Assembly (NCBI GenBank): GCA_963784415.1
Contig: CAWARK010000014.1
Coordinates: 1,054,001 to 1,118,000, forward strand
Direction: 5' to 3'
Length of the DNA stretch: 64,000 nucleotides
From: UBA7672 sp963784415
GTDB taxonomy: Bacteria > Pseudomonadota > Alphaproteobacteria > Caulobacterales > Hyphomonadaceae
The position numbers were made by a program, and so were the translations under genes. The notes below the pieces were generated by a model, which saw only the letters and a program-made list of their open reading frames with translations, did no database searches and was not told the origin of the DNA. Below are positions 56,062 to 64,000 of the stretch, piece after piece (within the stretch, counting starts at the first letter, position 1; each line of letters opens with the position of its first letter).

Positions 56062-58224
56062 CTACGCGATCATCGCCTCGATATCGTCGAGTACAGAACC
56101 TAGAGCGGCCGCATCCGCATCTCGCTCGCCACGATCCACGTGCTCGGGTGCGGCGCCAACAGCAAGGTAGCGACAGACTTTGGCGGTTAGTGCGCCACGA
56201 TTGATCGGCTTTGGCATATAGTCCGTCATGCCCAGTTCCAGCAGGCGCTCCCTGTCGCCGGCCATCGCTTCGGCAGTGAGCGCAATCACCGGCACATCGC
56301 GCCATGACGCTTCGCTGCTTCGGATATGGGCGATGCACACACGTCCATCCATCACCGGCATGTGCACGTCGAGCAGGACAAGATCAAAGCGCCCGCTCGC
56401 AAGGCGATCCAGCGCTTCCTGGCCGTTGCATGCCTCCGCCAGTTCCAGCCCAAGCGGCGCCAGAAACAGCCTCACGACTTGCCGATTTATGGCGTTGTCG
56501 TCGACGATCAGGACGCGCGCATTTTCACGTGGCGTATATACAACTGCTATGTCCGGCGTGTTGGCTGGAACGAGTTCCCCCCCGCCCTCGGCTTCCAGCT
56601 CGAGCGTAAAGGTCGAGCCTTCATCCAGCTTGCTGACGACCGTAACATCGCCGCCCATCATGCGCGCCAGGCGCCTGGAAATGGCGAGGCCCAGCCCGCT
56701 ACCGCCGAACATGCGCGTTGTGGAAGCGTCGGCTTGCGTGAAGTTCTCGAACAATTTGGCGACGGTGCGCTCGTCCATGCCGATGCCCGTATCGCGGACG
56801 CTGATCCGAACGCGGTACCTATCTTCAGCGACAGATTCTATCTCCAGCTTCACCTCAGCCTCACCGCGATCGGTGAACTTCAGCGCATTCGAAACGAGAT
56901 TTGAAATGCACTGCTGAACACGAATCGGATCAATCTTGAGAACGCGCGTGGAGTCCCCGACAACGGTCAGGCCGATATGGAGGCCTTTGTCGTCCGCCCG
57001 CGGGGCAAACAGCCGCACGGTCTGCTGGGCAAGCGCTACGATATCCGTATCCACCGGCGCGATCTCAAGCTTGCCGGCCTCGATCCGCGAAATATCAAGC
57101 ACGTCGTTCAATAGCGCCGTCAGGTTTTCGCCCGAAGACAGGATGATCGAAATTTTCTCGGCATCAGCTTCGCAAAGCTCCCGGCTTTCTTTCAGCGACT
57201 GGGCCATGCCGAGAATGCCGTTGAGAGGTGTCCGAATTTCATGGCTCATCGATGCCAGGAACTGCGATTTGGCGACGTTTGCCTGCTGGGCATCGTCCCG
57301 CGCGACCTCAAGCTCTATCATGGATTGCGCAAGCCGTTCGCGCTTGTGCGTAAGCGACCGCACGATGTGCACGACGCGAACAAGAAGAAGAATGGAAGCC
57401 GCGGCGAGGATCATCGCAATCACGGCGAGCAAGGGCGCGGCATCGCCAAGAACCCGCGCTCCGGGCTGTTCCAGATCCCAGGTGATATCGGCCAGCTCTT
57501 CACCGTTGACGCCCCTCAGCGGCGCTCGCGCCGCTTGTGTCGATTGAGGTCCAACGAGACGGGGAGAAGCAATGCCGAGTTCGTCCTGCAGCGTCGCCAG
57601 AAGCGTTTCCATCTTCTTCGCCGACACGACAATGCCAAAGCCTTTGCCCGTCGCTTCCTTGGCGGCTTCCGGCACGACCGTGGACACAGCGACGAGATAA
57701 TATGCGCCGCCTGATTTGATCACCGACTCTCGCGCAGAAACGATATCAAAACCCGTCGCGCCCGGGCCTGTCGGCTTGTGGCCCGCATTCGCGCGTCGGA
57801 CGTCTTCAACTAGCAGGGCGACGTCGGCGACGAACTCGGAAACGGCGGAAATGGGAACGTTCTCGCTAGCGCGTGAGGCGTAAACTGCATGTCCGTCGGC
57901 GGCATAGGCGACCGTGACATCATGCCCCATGAAGTCCGCGTAGTAGTCTCCGAAATTGATCTGCAACCAGGGCGTGTCGTTCGCGGCCAGCGCTTTGTAG
58001 GCGTCGGTCCATATCGCAGCTGACGCAACGTCCTCGCCGACCTTGGTGAGTGAGTGCTCTGCTGCGCGCGTGACCAGCCGCACTTGCGCCTGTCGGCTCA
58101 TATCGTCGACCGCATGCGCGCTGTAAGCGACAAGGCCAAGAATGGTCGTAACCACTGCCAGTACGATAACGCAAATGGCGATGACGACGCGTTTGATTTC
58201 TTCGGACTTGTGAACCACGAACAT
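56062..58224 (-). CDS. Hybrid sensor histidine kinase with CHASE4 domain
   Basis: 720 residues. Transmembrane helices at about 12-35 and 262-285 bracket a periplasmic CHASE4-type sensor (IWTDAYKALAANDTPWL, VSEFVADV). Then HisKA with phospho-acceptor H328 (SMSHEIRTPLNG), HATPase_c (SNLVSNALKF, DTGIGM, GGSGLGLAI), and a receiver domain with D619 (VLLDVHMPVMDG) and K672 (MPKPIN). A short C-terminal tail follows. There is no separate regulator gene next to it, so a phosphotransferase elsewhere must relay the signal. Signal unknown. Confidence 0.93.
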   Translation of the reverse strand: MFVVHKSEEIKRVVIAICVIVLAVVTTILGLVAYSAHAVDDMSRQAQVRLVTRAAEHSLTKVGEDVASAAIWTDAYKALAANDTPWLQINFGDYYADFMGHDVTVAYAADGHAVYASRASENVPISAVSEFVADVALLVEDVRRANAGHKPTGPGATGFDIVSARESVIKSGGAYYLVAVSTVVPEAAKEATGKGFGIVVSAKKMETLLATLQDELGIASPRLVGPQSTQAARAPLRGVNGEELADITWDLEQPGARVLGDAAPLLAVIAMILAAASILLLVRVVHIVRSLTHKRERLAQSMIELEVARDDAQQANVAKSQFLASMSHEIRTPLNGILGMAQSLKESRELCEADAEKISIILSSGENLTALLNDVLDISRIEAGKLEIAPVDTDIVALAQQTVRLFAPRADDKGLHIGLTVVGDSTRVLKIDPIRVQQCISNLVSNALKFTDRGEAEVKLEIESVAEDRYRVRISVRDTGIGMDERTVAKLFENFTQADASTTRMFGGSGLGLAISRRLARMMGGDVTVVSKLDEGSTFTLELEAEGGGELVPANTPDIAVVYTPRENARVLIVDDNAINRQVVRLFLAPLGLELAEACNGQEALDRLASGRFDLVLLDVHMPVMDGRVCIAHIRSSEASWRDVPVIALTAEAMAGDRERLLELGMTDYMPKPINRGALTAKVCRYLAVGAAPEHVDRGERDADAAALGSVLDDIEAMIA

Positions 58225-58356
58225 AGAGGACCTCTACGTTCACCATCACACAGAAACTCTAATGGGCCCTAAAAATGGGCCATACATCTAAACGAGCTCA
58301 CGAAAGTCCTTAACCGTTTCCACGCGCGGCGGTGATCCGATGTCCGCGCCAGAGCC

Positions 58357-58884
58357 CTAACCCCGATCCCTCAGGATCCGGCCCTTCTGCCGATCCCAGT
58401 CGCGCTGCTTCTCGACTTCGCGCTTGTCGGGCGCCTTGCGGCCCGTCGCGAGGCCGAGCTTGATCTTCGCCATGCCCGTCGGACCAAAATACAGCTCCAG
58501 CGGCACCAGCGTGCGGCCGTCGCGGTCGATGGCGCCGACGAGGCGGTTGTACTCGCGCTTCTTCACCAGGAGGATGCGCTTGCGGCCGGGCTCGTGGTTG
58601 AACTGGCCGGCGGGCGCATAGGTCGGGATGGTCGAGTTGATGAGGACGAGCTGACCGTCCTCTTCCCGCGCATAGGCTTCCGCGATGTTGGCGCGGCCTT
58701 CGCGCAGCGACTTCACTTCCGAGCCGGTGAGGATGATGCCGACTTCGAGATCGTCGAGGATCGCATAGTTGCGCCGCGCCTGCCGGTTCTCGGCGACAGA
58801 CTTGCGCGCAAGCTCGCGCCGCGTCTTGCCTTTCGGGTTCTGTCCGCCGCTTTTCGCGGCGCCGCCTTTCGGGGTCTGCGCCAT
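58357..58884 (-). CDS. smpB: SsrA-binding protein
   Basis: 175 residues from the ATG at 58882-58884, whose A is shared with the dapA TGA (TGATG). Required for tmRNA rescue of stalled ribosomes. RNA-binding core NRQARRNYAILDDLEVGIIL, then SEVKSLREGRANI, and the tail WDRQKGRILRDRG. The N-terminal 20 residues are a Gly/Lys-rich extension. The tmRNA gene itself is not in the window. Confidence 0.96.
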   Translation of the reverse strand: MAQTPKGGAAKSGGQNPKGKTRRELARKSVAENRQARRNYAILDDLEVGIILTGSEVKSLREGRANIAEAYAREEDGQLVLINSTIPTYAPAGQFNHEPGRKRILLVKKREYNRLVGAIDRDGRTLVPLELYFGPTGMAKIKLGLATGRKAPDKREVEKQRDWDRQKGRILRDRG

Positions 58885-59762
58885 CAGAGCACGCCCGCTT
58901 CCTGCATCGCAGCCTTGATCTCGTCCTTCACCGACTGCTGCTGCACCGGCACGAGCGGCAGGCGCAGCTCGTCGGCGCACAGCCCAAGCAGCGACAGCGC
59001 GTATTTTGCGGGCGCGGGGCTCGCTTCCAGGAACATGGCGCGGTGCAAGCGCGCCAGCGTGTCGTTGATCCGGCGCGCCTCGGCATAATCGCCGCGCAGC
59101 GTCGCTTCCTGCATTTTTGCGCACTGTTCCGGCGCCACGTTGGCGGTCACCGAAATGCACCCCACGCCGCCTTGCGCATTGAACGCCACGGCGCTCGGGT
59201 CCTCGCCCGAAATCTGAATGAAACCTTGCTTGCAAAGCGAAGAATGGCGGGCAACGCGCGACAGGTCGGCGGACGCATCCTTGATCCCGATCACGTTCGG
59301 CAGCTGCGAAAGCCGCGCAATCAGCTCCACAGACATGTCGGAACCCGTCCGGCCGGGCACATTGTACAGGAAAATCGGCAGTTGGACCGCTTCCGTCAAA
59401 GTTTTGTAATGTGCATAAACGCCATCTTGGGTCGGCCGGTTGTAATACGGGTTCACGATCAGGGCTGCGTGAGCTCCGACTTTTTTAGCGTGCTGCAGGA
59501 GGCCGAGCGCCTCCGTGGTCGAATTGGAGCCTGTGCCCGCAATGACCGGAACCCGTCCCGCCACCGTTTTCACGCACAGCTCGACGACCGCCATGTCTTC
59601 CTCGTGCGACAGCGTCGAGGCCTCGCCCGTGGTTCCGCAGACGACGACACCGTGCGTTCCGGCTGCGATCTGGCGCTCAACGAGAGCCACGAACGCCTTT
59701 TCGTCCACTTTCCCGTTCCGGAAGGGGGTGACGAGGGCGGGTATGGACCCTTTGAACAGCAT
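58884..59762 (-). CDS. dapA: 4-hydroxy-tetrahydrodipicolinate synthase
   Basis: 292 residues, (beta/alpha)8 barrel. First committed step of lysine and diaminopimelate synthesis. Schiff-base K161 (IGIKDASAD), Y133 (FLYNVPGRTG), and TTGEAS loop at 44-49. Starts 43 bases from the divergent slt gene; followed by smpB, a common alphaproteobacterial order. Confidence 0.97.
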   Translation of the reverse strand: MLFKGSIPALVTPFRNGKVDEKAFVALVERQIAAGTHGVVVCGTTGEASTLSHEEDMAVVELCVKTVAGRVPVIAGTGSNSTTEALGLLQHAKKVGAHAALIVNPYYNRPTQDGVYAHYKTLTEAVQLPIFLYNVPGRTGSDMSVELIARLSQLPNVIGIKDASADLSRVARHSSLCKQGFIQISGEDPSAVAFNAQGGVGCISVTANVAPEQCAKMQEATLRGDYAEARRINDTLARLHRAMFLEASPAPAKYALSLLGLCADELRLPLVPVQQQSVKDEIKAAMQEAGVL

Positions 59763-59805
59763 GGCGGCGGATTTCCCTGGGAGCGACTCGCGGGATAATC
59801 ATTTC

Positions 59806-61851
59806 ATGAAGCAGTTTGGCAAGCGCCTCCTCCTCGCGGTCGCCGTTATGGCGTTCTCCACAGGCGCAGCTTTCGCCAATCCCCCCGCCCCCTCCCTCAA
59901 ACCCACCCCCACCGCCTCCTCCCCCTGGCTCCCCTCCCCCGACCTCCCCCTCCTCCTCCGCGCCCTCGATTCAGCCGACAGCGGCGAATGGGGTCAGGTG
60001 CGGTCGTTGCAGGGGCGGATTTCGGATCCGGCGGCGCAGGCGCTGGTGCGCTGGCGGATCGCGACCAACGGCAATGCCGGCATGGGTTTCGGCGAGCTGA
60101 TGCAGGCCGCCGACGAGTTCAAGGGCTGGCCTGACTCGGGCCTGATCCTCGACCAGCTCGAAGCCGCCATCACGCGCTCAAGCCTGACCGCCGACGAACG
60201 CATCGCGTGGCTGCTGGCGCGCGGACCGCAGACCGGCGAAGGCATCCTCGCCCTCGCCGACGCCTATGACAGCCAGGGCAAGCGCGAGGACATGACGCGC
60301 ACCATCCAGGAAGCGTGGCGCTCCAAGCCGATGTCTGCCGCCGCCGTGGCGACCATCCAGTCGCGCTATGGCTACCTGCTGACGGCGGAAGATCACTATG
60401 GCCGCGCCGACATGTTCCTCTGGCGCGGCGACACCACGAGCGCCAAGGCGATGCTCCCGCGCCTGACCGAAGATCGCAAGGACGTTGTCAACGCACGCAT
60501 CGGCCTCATCAAGAGCGTCAAGAATGTCGACAAGCTCGTGAACGCCGTTCCCGCCGCCTACACGGAAGATGCAGGCCTGCTTTACGAACGCGCGCGCTGG
60601 AACGAGCGCAAGGGCAAGGCGCCCGAAGAACTCAACCTCCTGCTCCGCATCAATGGCCAGGCGGCGCCTGCAGTCGGCCGCGACGACATCTGGGTCGAGA
60701 AACAGTCGGTCATGCGCCGCATGATCCGCGAAGGAAATTACGCGACCGCCTATCAGCTCGCCGCCGGCCACGGCCTTACATCAGGCGAAGCTTTCCGCGA
60801 CGCTGAATGGGTCGCCGGCTGGCTGGCGCTCACCAAGATGGGCGATGCGCTGAAGGCCGAGAACCATTTTCGCGTCTTCGGCGCCGGCGTGATCACGCCG
60901 ATCAGTATTTCGCGCGCGCAATACTGGCTCGGCGAAGCGCTGAAAGCGCAGGGCCGCGTGGAAGAGGCCAACGCCGCCTACGACATCGCCGCGCGCTACC
61001 CCTACGTGTTCTACGGCCAGCTCGCCGCTGAGAAGGTCAAGGACCGCAACCCCGCTGCCGTGATGATCAACTTCGCGTCCCTGCCGCAACCGACCGACGA
61101 AGAACGCGCCGCCTTTGCGCGTCAGCCCGCCGTGCGCTCCGCCATCCTGCTCGCAGAAACCGGCCGCATCGGAAGCTTCGAGCGTTTCGCCTTCGCCCTC
61201 GACGACACGCTCACCACGCCGAACGAGCACCAGATGCTGTTCGACATCGCGTCGGGCTATCTCGAAATGCGCGCAGCGGTGCGCAGCGCAAAAGCCGGCC
61301 TCGGCCGCGGCCTCGTCGCGCCCGACGCCGTGTTCCCGCTCCTGTCCCTGCCGCCCTCGCCGCGCACCGGTTCGGCAGAACCCGCAATGGTGCTGGCGCT
61401 TGCGCGGCAGGAGAGCGAGTTCAACCACCGCGCCATCTCCAGTGCCGACGCGCGCGGCCTGATGCAGATGGTACCGCGCTTTGCCCAGGCCGAAGCGCGC
61501 ATGGTCGGACTTCCGTTCCGCCAGAGCTGGCTCACCGACGACCCACAATACAACCTTCGCCTCGGCCGCGGCTTCCTCGACGATCTCGTCGACAGCTTCG
61601 GCGGCTCCTACATTCTCGCCGCCGCCGCCTACAACGCAGGCCCCTCCCGCGCCCGCCAGTGGATCCGCGACTTTGGCGACCCACGCGCCGGAACAGACCC
61701 CGTGAACTGGATCGAGAGCATCCCCTTTTCCGAGACACGCAACTACGTCATGCGCGTGCTCGAAAACACAGAGGTCTACCGCAACCGCCTAAGCGGACAG
61801 CCGACAGAGCTCAAACTCTCGGAAGACATTCGCCGGGGTCGGCCGAACTAG
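59806..61851 (+). CDS. slt: Soluble lytic murein transglycosylase
   Basis: 681 residues from the ATG at 59806; signal peptide to about residue 24 (AAFAN), then a Pro/Ser linker. A long superhelical (TPR-like) domain occupies about 45-500, and the goose-type lysozyme domain runs from about 520. Catalytic E536 is in ARQESEFNH, followed by SSADARGLMQM and AYNAGPSRARQW. Cleaves peptidoglycan glycan strands in the periplasm. Confidence 0.95.
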   Translation: MKQFGKRLLLAVAVMAFSTGAAFANPPAPSLKPTPTASSPWLPSPDLPLLLRALDSADSGEWGQVRSLQGRISDPAAQALVRWRIATNGNAGMGFGELMQAADEFKGWPDSGLILDQLEAAITRSSLTADERIAWLLARGPQTGEGILALADAYDSQGKREDMTRTIQEAWRSKPMSAAAVATIQSRYGYLLTAEDHYGRADMFLWRGDTTSAKAMLPRLTEDRKDVVNARIGLIKSVKNVDKLVNAVPAAYTEDAGLLYERARWNERKGKAPEELNLLLRINGQAAPAVGRDDIWVEKQSVMRRMIREGNYATAYQLAAGHGLTSGEAFRDAEWVAGWLALTKMGDALKAENHFRVFGAGVITPISISRAQYWLGEALKAQGRVEEANAAYDIAARYPYVFYGQLAAEKVKDRNPAAVMINFASLPQPTDEERAAFARQPAVRSAILLAETGRIGSFERFAFALDDTLTTPNEHQMLFDIASGYLEMRAAVRSAKAGLGRGLVAPDAVFPLLSLPPSPRTGSAEPAMVLALARQESEFNHRAISSADARGLMQMVPRFAQAEARMVGLPFRQSWLTDDPQYNLRLGRGFLDDLVDSFGGSYILAAAAYNAGPSRARQWIRDFGDPRAGTDPVNWIESIPFSETRNYVMRVLENTEVYRNRLSGQPTELKLSEDIRRGRPN

Positions 61852-61861
61852 GGCTTCTGCC

Positions 61862-61875
61862 CACATGCGCATGTG
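61862..61875. repeat. 14-base perfect palindrome
   Basis: CACATGCGCATGTG, just after the slt stop and 31 bases before the next gene's start. No T-run, so not an obvious terminator; possibly a protein-binding site or chance. Confidence 0.35.
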
Positions 61876-61905
61876 CTAGCGTCTCTCCAATACGGGAGGG
61901 ACATC

Positions 61906-62742
61906 ATGAAACGCATCGCCATCGGACTCGCGGCGCTTGTCGCATCCGCCTGCGCAACGACGCCGGCCAGCACGCCCGCCATAAAACTCTACGCGCTCGA
62001 CTGCGGCAGCTTCGACATGAAGACGGCCGGCATGTTCTCCCCAAACCACGAGTATGATGGCAAGCCGGCTCACCTGTCCGACCCGTGCTTCCTGATCCGT
62101 CATCCCAAGGGCGACCTGATGTGGGACGCGGGCATCGCGCCCGCACTCGCAACACCGCCGGGCTCGACCATCGCCATCCAGACGCATCGCGACAAGACCA
62201 TCCCCGAACAGCTCGCGCAGCTTTCGCTCACCCCCGCCGACATCGAATACTTCTCCCTGTCCCACAGCCACTACGACCATGTCGGTGAGGCCAACCTGTT
62301 CGCCGCGAAATCCACCTGGGTCGTCGACGCTGCCGAGCGCGACTGGATGCTCCGCCCCGACGCCCGCAAGGCCGCCGCCTTTGCCAACTATTCCCAGCTC
62401 GAAACCGCAAAGACGCAAGCGATCGACACCGACGCCACGCTCGACCTGTTCGGCGACGGCACTGTCGTGCTCTATCCTGCCCACGGCCACACGCCCGGCC
62501 ACCGCGTACTGCTTGTGCGCCTGCCGAAATCCGGCCCCATCCTGATCGCAGGCGACATGTGGCACCTCGCCGAAGCGCAGAAGCTGCGCACCATTCCCGG
62601 CGGCAACACCGACAAGGTTGAAACCCTCCGCTCCATGGACAAGGTTGAAGCGCTACAACGCGAGACCGGCGCCAAGCTCATCCGCCAGCACGTCGATGTC
62701 GATTTCAACACCCTCCCGGTATTCCCGGCAGCGCTGGAGTAA
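61906..62742 (+). CDS. Metallo-beta-lactamase-fold lipoprotein (lactonase-like)
   Basis: 278 residues from the ATG at 61906, preceded by GGGAGGG. Lipobox VASAC (Cys16). The zinc motif HxHxDH is H120-S-H122-Y-D124-H125; further ligands are in HGHTPGH (H195/H199) and D217 of AGDMWH. This matches the N-acyl-homoserine lactonase (AiiA/BlcC) group, but other hydrolases share the fold. Anchored in the envelope if the lipobox is used, which is unusual for that group. Confidence 0.8.
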   Translation: MKRIAIGLAALVASACATTPASTPAIKLYALDCGSFDMKTAGMFSPNHEYDGKPAHLSDPCFLIRHPKGDLMWDAGIAPALATPPGSTIAIQTHRDKTIPEQLAQLSLTPADIEYFSLSHSHYDHVGEANLFAAKSTWVVDAAERDWMLRPDARKAAAFANYSQLETAKTQAIDTDATLDLFGDGTVVLYPAHGHTPGHRVLLVRLPKSGPILIAGDMWHLAEAQKLRTIPGGNTDKVETLRSMDKVEALQRETGAKLIRQHVDVDFNTLPVFPAALE

Positions 62743-62743
62743 C

Positions 62744-62937
62744 GCCAAGTCCGCCTGCTACGCAGGCAGCCCCCTCCGTCTCGCTTCGCGATCCACCTCC
62801 CCCGCCTTCAGCGATGGAGGACTTCCCATTCCGATCTAACGACATGTGGTCCTGCCCCAGCGAAGCTGGGGAAGGTGGATCGCCGCGTCTTCGCGGCGAG
62901 ACGGAAGGGGCTGCCTGCAAAGCAGGCGGACTTCGCG
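62744..62937. repeat. Long imperfect inverted-repeat intergenic element
   Basis: The left arm begins AAGTCCGCCTGCT and the right arm ends with its complement AGCAGGCGGACTT (62922-62934). Arm pairing continues through GCAGGCAGCCCC and CCGTCTCGC blocks to a central GATCCACCT segment. Each arm contains smaller hairpins (CTGCTACGCAG; GCCGCGTCTTCGCGGC; CCCCAGCGAAGCTGGGG). It fills the gap between the convergent MBL-fold and dehydratase genes and has no open frame of note. It looks like the palindromic interspersed elements found in many Caulobacterales genomes. It could terminate both transcripts. Confidence 0.75.
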
Positions 62938-63945
62938 TTACGCCGGCGGCGTCCGCGCAATCGCCTTCGCGAACATGTCCGCGTCCACATTCCCGCCGGA
63001 CAGCACAACAAGCACCGGCCCCCGCGCCGCAAAGTGCGAGCGGTTGTTCAGCAGCACGGCAAGCCCATTCGCCCCACCGGGCTCCACCACCAGCTTCAGG
63101 TGATGAAACGCGAACGACATCGCATCCAGCAACTGGTCATTACTCGCCGTGAAGCCGCCCGCGACGCGCCGCTTGTGAATCTCGAACGGCAACACGCCCG
63201 GCTCCGGCGACATCAGCGCATCCGCGATCGAACGCGTACCCGGCGCATTCGACACAATCCGCTTTTCCGCCAGCGAGCGGATCAGATCGTCATGCCCCTC
63301 GGGCTCGGACACATAAACCTCCGTCTCCGGCGACACGCCCTCGAACGCCACCGCGACCCCCGCCAGCAGCCCGCCGCCCGACGCATTGCAGATCAGGCTC
63401 CCGAATGTCACGCCCATCGCCGCCGCATCGCGCGCCGCCTCCAGCCCCGCCGTGCCTTGCCCCGCCATGATCCACGCATCGTCAAACGGCCGCACCGTCG
63501 TCGCGCCAGACTCAGCGGCGATCTCCGCCGCAATCGCCTCCCGGCTGTCCTTGATGCGATCATAAAGCCGCACCGTCGCCCCGCGCCGCCGCGTGCTCTC
63601 GATCTTCGACGCCGGCGCATCCGACGGCATCACGATCGTCGCCTTCATGCCCAGCACCCGCGCCGTCTCCGCAACGCCCTGCGCATGATTGCCCGACGAG
63701 AACGCGACAACACCCTTGGCGCGATCCGCCTCCGGTATCCGGCTGATCCGGTTCCATGCCCCTCGCATCTTGAACGAGCCCGTCCGCTGCAACGTCTCCG
63801 GCTTGACCCACACCGGCGCGCCCACGACAGCATCCAGCGCATCCGATCGCAGCAACGGCGTATGGAATGTCACGCCCTTCAAGCGCTGCGCCGCATCCTC
63901 GATGTCGGCAAAGGTCGGCAGGTCTTTGAGCGGATCGGTGATCAT
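62938..63945 (-). CDS. Threonine/serine dehydratase (threonine ammonia-lyase)
   Basis: 335 residues from the ATG at 63943-63945. PLP enzyme, fold type II. Schiff-base K59 in RTGSFKMRGA, phosphate loop CNASGGGLL, and FSSGNHAQGVA. The short length means no C-terminal ACT regulatory domain, so it is of the catabolic/unregulated type. It deaminates threonine or serine to the 2-oxo acid. Racemase-type relatives share this fold, so the exact activity is uncertain. The last 55 bases of the window are upstream of it and hold nothing else visible. Confidence 0.88.
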   Translation of the reverse strand: MITDPLKDLPTFADIEDAAQRLKGVTFHTPLLRSDALDAVVGAPVWVKPETLQRTGSFKMRGAWNRISRIPEADRAKGVVAFSSGNHAQGVAETARVLGMKATIVMPSDAPASKIESTRRRGATVRLYDRIKDSREAIAAEIAAESGATTVRPFDDAWIMAGQGTAGLEAARDAAAMGVTFGSLICNASGGGLLAGVAVAFEGVSPETEVYVSEPEGHDDLIRSLAEKRIVSNAPGTRSIADALMSPEPGVLPFEIHKRRVAGGFTASNDQLLDAMSFAFHHLKLVVEPGGANGLAVLLNNRSHFAARGPVLVVLSGGNVDADMFAKAIARTPPA

Positions 63946-64000
63946 GGCGCGGTTATGCGCCAGTCCGCCACCGATCTTCAATCGATGTTATCTAACCGAC

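Noticed and set aside
58225..58356. Twice-occurring ATGGGCC near the start of the histidine kinase gene as an operator
   Set aside because: The two copies are short and close together, and GGGCC motifs are frequent at this GC content; no palindrome long enough to call.

Overview
This is a high-GC chromosomal segment of an alphaproteobacterium, most likely Caulobacterales or Hyphomonadaceae. That placement is an inference from gene order: ctaC-ctaD-ctaB-ctaG-ctaE-DUF983-SURF1-thrC-M16 beside tldD; ubiA/rsmE/gshA; ileS-lspA-DUF3035-M16-M16 leading to mutL; queA-tgt; and slt/dapA-smpB. I see no prophage, insertion sequence, CRISPR array, rRNA or integrase. Nearly all of the window is ordinary chromosome with tight operons.

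Layout. 1-6.5 kb: a 5'-truncated M14 carboxypeptidase faces a four-gene minus-strand operon (P-loop DUF1611-like protein, alpha/beta hydrolase, OprP-type porin, ABC exporter with a degenerate ATPase domain). 6.7-12 kb: accessory, secretion-oriented genes. These are an Asp/Asn-hydroxylase-like protein, a small Asp-rich secreted protein with EF-hand-like repeats, a beta-barrel protein with a Gly/Ser insert, and an ECF sigma/anti-sigma pair divergent from an exported subtilase with long Ser/Asp/Gly tracts. 12-18 kb: tRNA-Lys, queuosine genes queA-tgt (tgt has lost two zinc cysteines), gatB and an exported esterase. 18-29 kb: the aa3 cytochrome oxidase operon with its assembly factors, running on into thrC, an M16 peptidase and an EAL phosphodiesterase. 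29-33.4 kb: TPR protein, tldD and a peptide transporter with an unusual insert. 33.5-51.6 kb: housekeeping genes (gshA, rsmE, ubiA, tadA, rsmD, rnhB, mutL, an M16 pair, lspA, ileS, ribF). 51.7-64 kb: a cheY-cheZ pair, a large exported protein of unknown function, a TetR/flavin-monooxygenase divergent pair, a CHASE4 hybrid histidine kinase, smpB-dapA, slt, a metallo-beta-lactamase-fold lipoprotein, an inverted-repeat element and a threonine dehydratase.

Two whole-window observations matter to any user. First, six genes between about 33.6 and 49.9 kb (gshA, a DUF3298-like gene, rsmD, a CPBP protease gene, a quinone oxidoreductase gene and ileS) carry single-base-type frameshifts. No gene outside that stretch shows one. 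Since ileS is essential, local base-calling or assembly error is the likeliest cause. Second, four convergent gene pairs interlock their stop codons in a single TTAG or CTAG tetranucleotide, while other convergent pairs are separated by a hairpin terminator.

I did not find a clearly novel multi-gene system. The best candidates for something undescribed are the operon ending in the degenerate ABC protein and the ECF/anti-sigma/subtilase locus with its low-complexity secreted neighbours.
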